Assembly (NCBI RefSeq): GCF_030408815.1
Contig: NZ_CP047355.1
Location: 372,001-436,000 of the forward strand
Direction of reading: 5' to 3'
Source of the DNA: Corynebacterium freiburgense
GTDB lineage: Bacteria; Actinomycetota; Actinomycetes; Mycobacteriales; Mycobacteriaceae
Length of the DNA: 64,000 nucleotides
Shown one piece after another: positions 8,894 to 16,878 of the stretch (its first letter is position 1; the number at the start of each line of letters is the position of its first letter). The notes beneath the pieces are model-generated. The model was not told the DNA's origin. It did no database searches and was given only the letters and a program-made list of their open reading frames with translations. Both the position numbers and the translations under genes were made by a program.

Positions 8894-10804
8894 ATGTTCG
8901 GTAGGTCTGCTGCTTCGATTATTGGCACGATTGCGCTTTCGATTTTCGCCACTCCAATCGCTTCTGTTGTTCCAATGGCTTCCGCTGCGCCAGTCGCCTC
9001 CGCTGCTCCAGATTCATTGGCGCCAACGGTAGTGGTTCTAGATGCTTCTGGTTCAATGACAGAGGCTGATATTGGTGGTCAGACGCGTATGGATGCTGCG
9101 AAGCAAGCCACCAAGGACTTTCTTAATCAGACACCAGCTGATGCTCAACTTGGTTTGGTGACGTACGGCACGGGCACAGGGAGCTCGGAGGAAGAAAAAG
9201 AAGCTGGTTGTCGGGATATTAGTGTCTTGGCAAAACCAGGGGAGCGTCAGCCTAAGGATTTAACTGGTGATGTGGATGGTCTGCAGCCTCGTGGATATAC
9301 GCCAATTGGGAATTCCCTGCTCAAGGCTAATGAGTTATTGCCTCAAGAGGGCGCCCGCTCGATTGTATTGGTGTCTGATGGCATAGATACGTGTGCGCCC
9401 CCTCCGGTGTGCGAGGTGGCTCAACAGCTCAAAGATCAGGGTACGGATTTAGTTGTGCACACAATCGGTTTTATGGTTGACGACGCCGCGCGCGCCGAGC
9501 TGGAGTGCGTGGCTCAGGCTACTGGTGGTACCTATGCAGACGCATCTAGTGCGGAATCTCTGGCGGCTACATTAAAGCAGGCTACAAAGCGGAAAGCTGT
9601 GGGCTATCAGCTTCCTAGTGAGCAAGTGAAGTTCAGTGCAAAAAAGGAAGATGCCCCCATGTTGGAGGCCGGGACTTTGAAGAATCCGAAGCGGGTGACG
9701 GCGAAAATCCCAACAACTAACGACCAGAAAACCTATGCTAAGGTGCAAATCCCTGAAGGTCATCGGCTTGCGGTCGGGTTAACGGGGGTTCCGCCGATTG
9801 GTACGCAACGTGTTGCTGAAGGTCGTTTCCAATACACACCGAACCTACAATCCCCTGAGGATCTGTCCTGTGAGGCTTCCCGTCTCCCGGCTGGGGACAG
9901 TGAAGGTGGTAGGCCTATGTCCGGTTCCTTGATTAGTGGAGTGCAGGGCAAGGACGATTTTTGTGACAGTGATTTCTACTACCTATATTTTGATCACATG
10001 TGGGAGACTCCGGAGGATGTGGATCTAACTTTGGCACTCGTTCCGGAGCCTACGGATCTTGGAGATGACTTTAATAAAAAGGTGCCCGAGCCCCGCGAAG
10101 CTGCTGATCTAGGCAAAGGTGAAGATTCTGGCCAGGTTACCGCCTACCAGGCATTAAGCCAGCCAGATCCGGATGCTCCTGAGGTCACCGGAACGGTTGA
10201 AGCTGAGATTATCGAGGGCGAAACCCAGTACTTCGCCACACCAGTGGAGTGGGGTCAAGCTTTAGATGCGACTATTGAGGTAATTGAGGATCCACGCGCA
10301 AATGAGGCTGGTAACTTTGAAAAAGCTGCGCGCCGCCTTGAAATGCATATTCAAAATCAGCTGGGCCAATTAGAAGAAACCGTATGGGAAGATTCGAACC
10401 TACTGATTGAGGAACTCGGCAAGAAACACACGGTGGGTACCAAATATCCAATTTCCTATGCGAATGCCAAAGAAGACGCCGCGTGGCTGGCTGGGAAGCA
10501 TTTTGTACAGGTCAGTTTTATAAGTACTCACCGCGACGATGGTCCAACAAACGCCAATACCGAAATTGCGCCAATCAAATATCGCCTCACCATGAAGCCT
10601 TCGGGTAAAAAAGTCCAAGGCCCGAAGTTTAACCAAGCTGCTAGCACCAGCAAGACCGAGGCTACTTCTTCGAAAACATCCGAAGCACCTCAAGCTGAAT
10701 CGGCAGGAACGAATCGTACCCTTGTGTATGCTCTTGCTGGCATGACCATTCTTGCAATACTTGTCGTCATCTTCGCCATTGTGGCAATGCTGCGTAAACG
10801 GTAG
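8894..10804 (+). CDS. Secreted, membrane-anchored von Willebrand A domain protein
   Basis: The ATG at 8894 is chosen because GAGGA lies five bases before it; an in-frame ATG at 8882 has no clear ribosome-binding site. The 636-residue product has a signal peptide rich in alanine, then a VWA domain with the metal-ion-dependent adhesion site DASGSM (about residue 51) and a conserved VSDGIDTC strand. The C-terminal half is acidic with no recognised domain. A serine/threonine-rich stalk precedes a single transmembrane helix (AGMTILAILVVIFAIVAM) and the short basic tail LRKR, so it is anchored in the membrane with the VWA domain outside. VWA domains bind protein ligands through a divalent metal; the partner is not deducible. 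It appears monocistronic. Confidence 0.85.
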   Translation: MFGRSAASIIGTIALSIFATPIASVVPMASAAPVASAAPDSLAPTVVVLDASGSMTEADIGGQTRMDAAKQATKDFLNQTPADAQLGLVTYGTGTGSSEEEKEAGCRDISVLAKPGERQPKDLTGDVDGLQPRGYTPIGNSLLKANELLPQEGARSIVLVSDGIDTCAPPPVCEVAQQLKDQGTDLVVHTIGFMVDDAARAELECVAQATGGTYADASSAESLAATLKQATKRKAVGYQLPSEQVKFSAKKEDAPMLEAGTLKNPKRVTAKIPTTNDQKTYAKVQIPEGHRLAVGLTGVPPIGTQRVAEGRFQYTPNLQSPEDLSCEASRLPAGDSEGGRPMSGSLISGVQGKDDFCDSDFYYLYFDHMWETPEDVDLTLALVPEPTDLGDDFNKKVPEPREAADLGKGEDSGQVTAYQALSQPDPDAPEVTGTVEAEIIEGETQYFATPVEWGQALDATIEVIEDPRANEAGNFEKAARRLEMHIQNQLGQLEETVWEDSNLLIEELGKKHTVGTKYPISYANAKEDAAWLAGKHFVQVSFISTHRDDGPTNANTEIAPIKYRLTMKPSGKKVQGPKFNQAASTSKTEATSSKTSEAPQAESAGTNRTLVYALAGMTILAILVVIFAIVAMLRKR

Positions 10805-10869
10805 CGCAAAAGGTGGGACTCGCGGCGTCGATACGCTGCGTGTCTGACCTTGAGGGCGCAGACTTAGAG

Positions 10870-10890
10870 TTAGTGTATGACAAACGCTAA
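10870..10890. promoter_or_regulatory. Second copy of the pnuC-type palindromic operator
   Basis: TTAGTGT (10870-10876) and ACGCTAA (10884-10890) repeat the 21-bp geometry of the pnuC operator at 7020 with one arm mismatch. It precedes the pnuC remnant and was evidently duplicated with it. Confidence 0.6.
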
Positions 10891-10908
10891 CTATGGAAGG
10901 TCTGCGCG

Positions 10909-11106
10909 ATATATGCGGTGCATACCCTGCTGAGCGTGGAGACGATAGCGTTTGAAGTGCTGGGTTCTCAGATTAGCTCGTTGGGACTGATCCGGACGGT
11001 TTTTAACTTAGTTTGCGTGGTCCTGGTGGCTCGAAGAAACATTTGGGACTGGCTATGGCTGAGAAGAAGCAGCTATGCGTGGCGGAAGCTGCAGCACGGA
11101 ACATGA
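10909..11106 (+). pseudogene. Truncated second copy of pnuC with lost start codon
   Basis: Aligned codon by codon with intact pnuC, the start ATG has become ATA (10909), and the next roughly 45 codons still encode a recognisable PnuC N-terminus: LLSVETIAFEVLG against LLSVENIAFEVLG, and VARRNIWDW against AARRNIWNW. After the tryptophan motif the similarity stops and the frame closes at 11104. The rest of the transporter is missing and no nadR follows. The upstream palindrome is also duplicated. A GTG at 10918 could in theory start a 62-residue peptide, but a functional transporter is excluded. Confidence 0.85.
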
Positions 11107-11267
11107 TCCAATAAGCACGAGTGATTAGTGGAGTAATCGGTGGTGGCACTCTGGGGTGAATGTGTTGCAGAATCATTCCACTTCAAATAAACTAACTACA
11201 TCCCAAGGCAGATAAATCACTTAAAGCAGATAAATCAGTTGCTTATCCGTGATGTTCAGGAGAAACT

Positions 11268-11666
11268 ATGAGTGCTACGTTGAGTCGTAGTCGGTTGAAT
11301 GATTCAAGCAAAAACGAACTGCGTGAAATCGCTGAGCAGAGTTCGAACCCCGAGGTCAAAGAGCTATTGCTTCAAATTTCCAGTGCGAAGTCCGAAGAGA
11401 TTCTCACAATACGTGAACTCCCAAAAGATCTCACACCAAATGAAGCTGCTGGTCTACTCGGTGTGAGTCGTACTTTTATAAACAAACTACTTAGGGACTC
11501 CGAATTGCCGTTCTATATGGTTGGTAACCATAAACGCATTCCGTTTGATGCCTTTGAAGCTTTTGTGGAGCAACGTGAAAAAGCTCGGAAATCATTTGCT
11601 GAGTCTATTGTGAACGAGAGGGAGCTGCATGAAAAAGCAGTGCGGGAGCTTATGGATTTGATGTAG
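11268..11666 (+). CDS. HTH (excisionase/antitoxin-type) DNA-binding protein
   Basis: A 132-residue soluble protein. Residues about 53-100 form a MerR/excisionase-type winged helix: LTPNEAAGLLGVSRTFINKLL is the helix-turn-helix, and VGNHKRIPFDAFEAFV the wing that follows. This architecture is common in antitoxins paired with PIN toxins and in excisionases. The C-terminal 40 residues are charged and likely helical, a possible partner-binding tail. It starts with ATG behind AGGAG and ends ten bases before the next gene, so the two form an operon. The partner is not a PIN protein but a zinc-ribbon protein. A role as the repressor or antitoxin of that pair is inferred from organisation only. Confidence 0.75.
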   Translation: MSATLSRSRLNDSSKNELREIAEQSSNPEVKELLLQISSAKSEEILTIRELPKDLTPNEAAGLLGVSRTFINKLLRDSELPFYMVGNHKRIPFDAFEAFVEQREKARKSFAESIVNERELHEKAVRELMDLM

Positions 11667-11676
11667 CTTTGAGCTT

Positions 11677-12693
11677 ATGACAAATTTGCGCGCTCGTCCT
11701 ACTCTGCGGGTTCTTGATGAGGATCTCAATGTGGATGGGCGTTTTAGTTCGTTAGTTGAACAATTACGATGTAACCCGTCCGCGTCCCAATCTATCTGCG
11801 ATATCGATCATCCAATCATCAGAAAAGCTGGCCAGTGTTTTGGTGACGATCCTACTTGTGACATGAAAACTGGAATTGTTAAAGGCGCCACTCGTTACAC
11901 CGTATACAAACTTCGTGAATCACAATGGCGTGGGGGCGTTTGGAAAGACGCAGAAGGGGTTAATTGGCTAATTATTGCGGGTTTGGCAAAAGGGGAGCAC
12001 GAAGATTACAACGATATTTACAAAAAAATTGCGCGAGCTCACAAAAATGAGAAAACGGCGGACTTGCTTAAACCTCGAGACGAGGATTATGCGATTTTAA
12101 AAGCCGAAAACGTGGTTAGGCGTTTGCATAAATGGAAATTGACGGTCCAGGAGGCGACGAAAAACTGTGTTGAAGAGTCCATGAGCTGCAGTACCGCGTC
12201 CTTTGACATCGTGTTTCCTCCTGAATTGGCGACGACAAGGGTGGAGAGCGAAAGGATACTGAGTAAAGTAACCATTCAATTTGAGGCAGATGATTCGGGC
12301 ATATTCGAGCTTGAGGTTCTTTTTGAGCCGAACTTGAAATGGAGGAATTCTGGTATCTTCGAGGTTTTGAAAATCCAGGTGCTGAATTCAATTTTGCCTC
12401 CACTCCACCGTTGGGACCTCATTAATGATTGTCGGTTTTTTACATTAGATGAGGAAAAAGTTTGGCAGGAACGCCTGCAGGCGCTGAAAACGGCGGTCGA
12501 AAAGAAGGTCCTGCAACCTACCGTTAAAGACCCTAATAGTCATTACTTGCACAAAGCAGATATTGTGGAATCATCTATTAATGGAACCGCCCAGCGGGCA
12601 CTATGCGGAGTATATGTTGTTAGTACACGTAATGCTGACGCAATAGAACCGTGTCCCGAATGTCAAAGGATCTACAATCAGTTACCTGTTTAA
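11677..12693 (+). CDS. Uncharacterised protein with DUF3039-like zinc-ribbon C-terminus
   Basis: A 338-residue cytosolic protein of unknown function. Its last 50 residues resemble the actinobacterial DUF3039 zinc ribbon: a histidine in YLHKAD, then ALCGVYV and PCPECQRIY, giving a His/Cys/Cys/Cys metal site. The middle contains RGGVWKDAEGVNWLIIAGLA followed by a helical segment, a small beta-fold pattern vaguely like RelE/HigB-type toxins (R...W...WLI) though not a clear match. Cysteines in CFGDDPTCDMKTG near residue 55 may bind a second metal. It directly follows the HTH gene. The pair lies between a decayed pnuC and a dead transposase, a typical accessory location. A toxin or defence role is possible but unproven. 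Confidence 0.65.
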   Translation: MTNLRARPTLRVLDEDLNVDGRFSSLVEQLRCNPSASQSICDIDHPIIRKAGQCFGDDPTCDMKTGIVKGATRYTVYKLRESQWRGGVWKDAEGVNWLIIAGLAKGEHEDYNDIYKKIARAHKNEKTADLLKPRDEDYAILKAENVVRRLHKWKLTVQEATKNCVEESMSCSTASFDIVFPPELATTRVESERILSKVTIQFEADDSGIFELEVLFEPNLKWRNSGIFEVLKIQVLNSILPPLHRWDLINDCRFFTLDEEKVWQERLQALKTAVEKKVLQPTVKDPNSHYLHKADIVESSINGTAQRALCGVYVVSTRNADAIEPCPECQRIYNQLPV

Positions 12694-12705
12694 TTCGGTA
12701 ACACG

Positions 12706-13034
12706 ATGCGGGTTTTTACAACATTGAGGCATCATCGCCGGTTTAGAATGAAGAATGCCCAAGATTATTTCCCAGCTGTGCGTTGTAAGATTATTGAGTT
12801 CGATCCGTGGCATTCGAACATGTCGGTCTCGGAGTTCTGTCGAAAATTAAACATCTCGCGGCGTCGTTTTATACGATCCGTGCGAGGTACGCGGCAAATC
12901 TGAATGATGCATTGATGCCGCGGAGTAGTGTGCCAAAGAATCCGCATCGGATTTACGGTGAACAAACCGAAGGGGGCATCATCAGGCTACGTAAAGAGTT
13001 AATTACGTCAGGTCTTTATACCGGACCAGTCTGA
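12706..13034 (+). pseudogene. Frameshifted N-terminal fragment of an IS481/IS3-type transposase
   Basis: Two overlapping frames together encode the N-terminus of an integrase-type transposase. Frame one gives NMSVSEFCRKLNISRR, an HTH helix pair. A shift near 12861-12866 moves to the next frame, which continues SFYTIRARYAANLNDAL and then PRSSVPKNPHRIYG, the linker typical of IS481-like transposases. The catalytic DDE domain is absent, and no terminal inverted repeats were recognised. It is a dead relic marking past insertion next to the HTH/zinc-ribbon module. Confidence 0.7.
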
Positions 13035-13150
13035 ATCCGGCTCGCAGGCATTGAGCGCGGGTTGTTCCCAGATGATAAAGTGCCCTCACCAGTAATGATA
13101 GGGAGTAACTTGAAAAGATTTGGGATGATAGGCAGGGGTAAACGCGCATA

Positions 13151-13990
13151 GTGAACCAGCGTAGAAATATTGTGGCGGCGGGGCGTCGTCACTCCGTAAT
13201 GGTGACTTACGACGGCCGTGTTCTCGCGGCGGGCAGCAATGCGTCAGGGGAGTGCGAAACCGGCGCGTGGGAAGGTGTAGTCGCGTTGGCTGCCGGGAAT
13301 GTGCATTCGGCTAGGAATACGGGTCGCTCCCATACTCTTGGACTGCGACAAGATGGCACAGTGTTGTCGACTGGGTGGAACACTGATGGACAATGCGATG
13401 TGCATGAATGGCGGGACATTGTGCGAATATCTGCTGCTTGGCGACGCTCTCTGGGACTATGCGTAGATGGAAGCGTCCTCGCCGCAGGGCGCGCCGCTGA
13501 AGGCGCATGTGAAGTTAAAGATTGGGCGAATATAGTTTCCATTTGTGGGGGTGATTGGCACACGGTGGGACTGTGTTACGACGGGTCAGTGCGCGCCGTC
13601 GGAAATAATCGATACCGGCAATGCGATGTCGGTGCCTGGCGAGACATTATCGAAGTATCTGCGGGTTATTTGCACACCGCTGGTTTGCAAGCAAATGGTC
13701 AAGTTATATTAGCTGGACAAATATTCGGATCTAAAGCTTGTATGGAATGGCATAACATTATCAGAATTGCTTCTGGTAGTGACCATATTGTTGGTTTAAC
13801 CGCAAATGGGAACGTTGTAGCGGCAGGGAATAATTTGCACGGGCAATGTGATGTTGGTGATTGGGTTGACATTGTCGCCATCGCAGCTGGAGCTGAACAT
13901 ACGATAGGAGTTCACGCGAATGGGTCATTTGTTGCCGTCGGAAACAATTCGCACGGGCAATGTGACGTGCAGGAATGGTCGAGGAAATAA
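13151..13990 (+). CDS. RCC1-repeat (beta-propeller) protein
   Basis: A 279-residue protein built almost entirely of RCC1-like repeats of about 39 residues. Each carries the pattern AGxxHTxGLxxDGxVxAxGxNxxGQCDVxxW, seen for example in AGAEHTIGVHANGSFVAVG and VGNNSHGQCDV. Six to seven copies would close one beta-propeller. It begins with GTG and has no signal peptide or membrane helix, so it should be cytosolic. RCC1 propellers are protein-binding scaffolds; bacterial versions are widespread but mostly uncharacterised. The gene has no obvious operon partner and sits beside a transposase relic, which suggests acquisition. A recent origin by repeat duplication is suggested by near-identical blades such as NNLHGQCDVGDW and NNSHGQCDVQEW. 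Confidence 0.8.
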   Translation: MNQRRNIVAAGRRHSVMVTYDGRVLAAGSNASGECETGAWEGVVALAAGNVHSARNTGRSHTLGLRQDGTVLSTGWNTDGQCDVHEWRDIVRISAAWRRSLGLCVDGSVLAAGRAAEGACEVKDWANIVSICGGDWHTVGLCYDGSVRAVGNNRYRQCDVGAWRDIIEVSAGYLHTAGLQANGQVILAGQIFGSKACMEWHNIIRIASGSDHIVGLTANGNVVAAGNNLHGQCDVGDWVDIVAIAAGAEHTIGVHANGSFVAVGNNSHGQCDVQEWSRK

Positions 13991-14529
13991 CTGGCTGGTT
14001 GGGTAAGCATTGGGATTGGCATAAAACCGTTCCAGCTGCAATAGGAATGTGAACGGTGCTGAGCTTTCGGTATTGGGTGAGGTGGTGTCGCAAATTAGCT
14101 AGTGTTCATCCTTGTTTAATTTCCCAAGCGGCCACTGTTAAAAGATGTCTTTTTCAAAAGGGGGGCGAACCTACGTAAAAGAGATAGAAGCAGTGGGGCA
14201 GAACTCACAAAAGAAAACTTGATTGCATAGAGGGTGCAAACCTTACTGTTGGTGCAAAACTCGCTGAGTTTGGCTGCTGTGTTTGTACTGTACAGGCATT
14301 TGCCTCGGGGGTATTGAGTGTGGTTAGATATCCGAGTTGCCTGTAGTAGGTCGGTTCACCGTGCGTTTCCGAGCGTGATCCGAGACCCTCCGACACTCTA
14401 TATATGTTTAGGCAAGTAGAGAGGTTCGGCGCCCACAATATGTAGGGGACTGCGTGGCAGTGTAAGACAAAGACCGCGCGTGTCAGGACGGAAATCTGGC
14501 TCGCATTATTCCAGGTCAGGAGACCCATA
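13991..14529. other. Intergenic region and leader upstream of rplN
   Basis: No gene seen in 539 bp. The last 130 bp (from about 14400) probably hold the promoter and leader of the rplN operon: AATATGTAGGGG near 14439 is a candidate -10 area, although no clear -35 precedes it. CAGGAG shortly before the GTG at 14530 is the ribosome-binding site. Confidence 0.45.
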
Positions 14530-14898
14530 GTGATTCAGCAGGAATCGCGTCTGAAGGTCGCTGATAACACTGGTGCACGTGAAATTTTGTGCATTCGTGT
14601 TCTTGGTGGCTCTACTCGACGCTTTGCCGGCATTGGTGACGTTATTGTTGCCACTGTTAAGGAAGCAACTCCGGGCGGTAACGTAAAGGCTGGCGAGATT
14701 GTCAAGGCTGTTATCGTTCGCGCTAAGAAGGAAACTCGTCGTCCGGACGGTTCCTATATTGCTTTCGATGAAAATGCCGCTGTAATTATTAAGAACGATA
14801 ATGAGCCACGTGGTACCCGTATTTTCGGCCCAGTTGCTCGTGAGCTTCGTGAAAAGAAGTTTATGAAGATCGTTTCGCTGGCTCCGGAGGTAATCTAA
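14530..14898 (+). CDS. rplN: 50S ribosomal protein L14 (uL14)
   Basis: A 122-residue protein, the normal L14 length, starting at GTG with [19 protein letters not shown], the conserved L14 N-terminus. [20 protein letters not shown] is the typical C-terminus. L14 binds 23S rRNA near the elongation-factor site and forms bridges to the small subunit. It is the first gene of a three-gene unit with rplX and rplE, starting one base after its stop. In this lineage the unit is separated from both the S10 operon and rpsH. Confidence 0.98.
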   Translation: MIQQESRLKVADNTGAREILCIRVLGGSTRRFAGIGDVIVATVKEATPGGNVKAGEIVKAVIVRAKKETRRPDGSYIAFDENAAVIIKNDNEPRGTRIFGPVARELREKKFMKIVSLAPEVI

Positions 14899-15213
14899 AT
14901 GAAGATTCATAAGGGCGATATGGTTATCGTTATCTCTGGTCCAGACAAAGGTGCAAAGGGCAAGGTTATTGCCGCGTACCCTAAGAAGTCTAAGGTGCTG
15001 GTTGAGGGTGTAAATCGCATTAAGAAGCATGTTGCTAACTCCGCTCCTGAGCGTGGTGCTTCGTCTGGTGGGATTGTTACCCAGGAAGCTCCTATTCATG
15101 TTTCGAACGTCATGATCCTTGATTCGGACGGCAACCCAACCCGCGTTGGTTACCGTTTTGATGAAAATGGCAAGAAGGTTCGTATCTCCCGCCGGAACGG
15201 GAAGGACATCTAA
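14899..15213 (+). CDS. rplX: 50S ribosomal protein L24 (uL24)
   Basis: A 104-residue L24 that starts immediately after the rplN stop codon. The KOW motif is seen in [20 protein letters not shown] near the N-terminus, followed by the conserved GVNRIKKH segment. L24 is an early assembly protein that nucleates folding of the 5' part of 23S rRNA. It is translationally coupled with its neighbours and followed two bases later by rplE. Confidence 0.98.
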   Translation: MKIHKGDMVIVISGPDKGAKGKVIAAYPKKSKVLVEGVNRIKKHVANSAPERGASSGGIVTQEAPIHVSNVMILDSDGNPTRVGYRFDENGKKVRISRRNGKDI

Positions 15214-15214
15214 C

Positions 15215-15790
15215 ATGAGCGAGAACTACACTCCGCGTTTAAAGACCCGCTACCGCGAGGAAATTCGCACTAAGCTGCAAGACGATTTTAAGTATGAAAA
15301 CGTTATGCAGATCCCTGGTGTGACCAAGGTTGTTGTAAACATGGGCGTTGGCGCTGCTGCTCGGGACTCTAAGCTCATCAATGGTGCGCTTGAGGATCTA
15401 GCTGCAATTACTGGTCAGAAGCCTGAGTTGCGTCGTGCTAAGAAGTCCATCGCTAACTTTAAGTTGCGTGAAGGCATGCCGATTGGTGCTCGCGTGACTA
15501 TGCGTGGTGACCGTATGTGGGAATTCCTTGACCGCCTGCTTACCGTTGCGCTCCCACGTATCCGTGACTTCCGCGGACTCTCCGATAAGCAGTTCGACGG
15601 CCACGGTAACTACACCTTCGGTTTGAACGAGCAAACTATGTTCTACGAAATTGATGTAGACAAGGTTGATCGTCCTCGTGGTATGGATATCACCATCGTG
15701 ACCACCGCCACAAATGATGAAGAAGGCCGTGCGCTTCTCCGTGCATTGGGCTTCCCATTCAAGGGCCCGGACGGCAAGATGCAGGTCTAA
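15215..15790 (+). CDS. rplE: 50S ribosomal protein L5 (uL5)
   Basis: The ATG at 15215 is chosen because it follows the rplX stop by one base and gives a 191-residue protein beginning [17 protein letters not shown], the corynebacterial L5 N-terminus; a longer frame upstream overlaps rplX and is not needed. Conserved L5 segments include [28 protein letters not shown] and the C-terminal DITIVTTA. L5 binds 5S rRNA and contacts the P-site tRNA. A strong terminator follows. In many bacteria rpsN and rpsH come next; here rpsH is about 6.6 kb away and no rpsN is present in the window. Confidence 0.98.
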   Translation: MSENYTPRLKTRYREEIRTKLQDDFKYENVMQIPGVTKVVVNMGVGAAARDSKLINGALEDLAAITGQKPELRRAKKSIANFKLREGMPIGARVTMRGDRMWEFLDRLLTVALPRIRDFRGLSDKQFDGHGNYTFGLNEQTMFYEIDVDKVDRPRGMDITIVTTATNDEEGRALLRALGFPFKGPDGKMQV

Positions 15791-15801
15791 TCTGCTTTTC
15801 G

Positions 15802-15838
15802 ACGCCCCGCCTCCCGCATGTGGAGTGCGGGGCGTTTT
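15802..15838 (+). terminator. Intrinsic terminator after rplE
   Basis: ACGCCCCGC (15802-15810) pairs with GCGGGGCGT (15827-15835), followed by TTTT. It ends the rplN-rplX-rplE unit. Confidence 0.88.
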
Positions 15839-15875
15839 CGTATACTGGGGCTTTACAGTTATTTCAAGGAGAGCC

Positions 15876-16349
15876 ATGTCGATTGTAATTTCACAAGCCA
15901 CTGTGGAACCTATGAACATTGTTGCCCTTACTGGTGTTGTACCTACGTATGCCGAGGAATTCCACCTTTGGGAAAAAATGTTCCCATTGGTCTCTGAGAT
16001 ACCATTGGTCGGTCCATTTGCTAGTGGTGTGATTGAGCATGATGCGGAATTTGTAGCACGTAACCCTGAGATTTCCGTGTTCTTGCCTGTGGCAGAAGGT
16101 ACTCAGGTTGATTCGCCTCTTGAGCTATACCATTTCCCGGCACGTGAATGCCTAGTTGCGGATATTCGTGGGCCCTATTCCCAAATTACGGCTGCCCATG
16201 AACAGCTTGGCGAATATCTCGCTGCGAATAATCTGTCACCTCGAACCGATGACACAATAGCGGCGAAATGTTTTACCTTGTATTGCAACACTCCTGATGA
16301 AGTAGATGAATCCGAATTATTAACACGTGTGTGCATACCACTGAGTTGA
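15876..16349 (+). CDS. GyrI-like effector-binding domain protein
   Basis: The ATG at 15876 has AAGGAGAG just upstream and gives 157 residues; longer in-frame readings run back into rplE. The protein is a single GyrI-like / AraC effector-binding domain: an N-terminal strand with VALTGVVPTYAE, then a central IPLVGPFASGVI and FLPVAEG, then the CLVADIRGPYSQITAAHEQLGEYL segment, where the family has (A/V)xxxHxGPYxxL. Here the pattern is DIRGPYSQI, so the usual histidine is arginine. Such stand-alone domains bind small hydrophobic ligands or inhibit gyrase; the ligand is unknown. It is followed 18 bases later by the DCC-type protein gene. Confidence 0.75.
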   Translation: MSIVISQATVEPMNIVALTGVVPTYAEEFHLWEKMFPLVSEIPLVGPFASGVIEHDAEFVARNPEISVFLPVAEGTQVDSPLELYHFPARECLVADIRGPYSQITAAHEQLGEYLAANNLSPRTDDTIAAKCFTLYCNTPDEVDESELLTRVCIPLS

Positions 16350-16367
16350 TGCCAGGCGGTTGGTTTC

Positions 16368-16727
16368 GTGTCTGAGCCCGTGTTTTACTTTGATATTGAT
16401 TGTGGTTTTTGTACCTGGGCTGCGGAAAAACTTAATGGAATCGCTGATATATCCATAGTCGGTGCACGTTCTACAGATTCTGATAAGCCGCCAATTGTTC
16501 AGCAAACTATTTCCTTTGCTGCGGTATTTATTCAGGGCAGTTCTGTCGCTTTCGGACACCGCGCCATCGGGGAGGCACTCCACCGGTACGGAAATAGGAT
16601 TGTATGGCGGATTATTGGACGTTCCTTGTTATTGCCATGTCCGCTTTGGCCCCTGGGCTACCGCTTGGTCGCTCGGTATCGACATTGGTTGGGCCCATTG
16701 GTCGGTGCTCGAACTTGTGGTATTTGA
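16368..16727 (+). CDS. DCC-family (DUF393) thiol-disulfide oxidoreductase-like protein
   Basis: A 119-residue protein with GTG start. The N-terminal YFDIDCGFCTWAAEKL is the DUF393 signature, where the family normally has YDGxCxxC; here the first variable position is Ile rather than Gly but the Asp-Cys-Gly-Phe-Cys pair is complete, and Cys-x-x-Cys predicts a thioredoxin-like fold. The C-terminal part, GRSLLLPCPLWPLGYRLVARYR, matches the family's amphipathic end with a Tyr-Arg motif. Predicted role is thiol-disulfide exchange with an unknown partner. It lies downstream of the GyrI-like gene with no terminator between them. Confidence 0.75.
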   Translation: MSEPVFYFDIDCGFCTWAAEKLNGIADISIVGARSTDSDKPPIVQQTISFAAVFIQGSSVAFGHRAIGEALHRYGNRIVWRIIGRSLLLPCPLWPLGYRLVARYRHWLGPLVGARTCGI

Positions 16728-16878
16728 ACGTGACCTTGTGGGAACAAGAGTGCAGAATGGCTATGGTGCAAGCTAATGGTGCTACGGTCGTGAAAACCCT
16801 GCTTAATCGCTCTGAATCGTTAAATATGCAGGTCATTCGGTTTGACAGAGGTGTTTCGTATGCGTTGAATCGAAGGTC

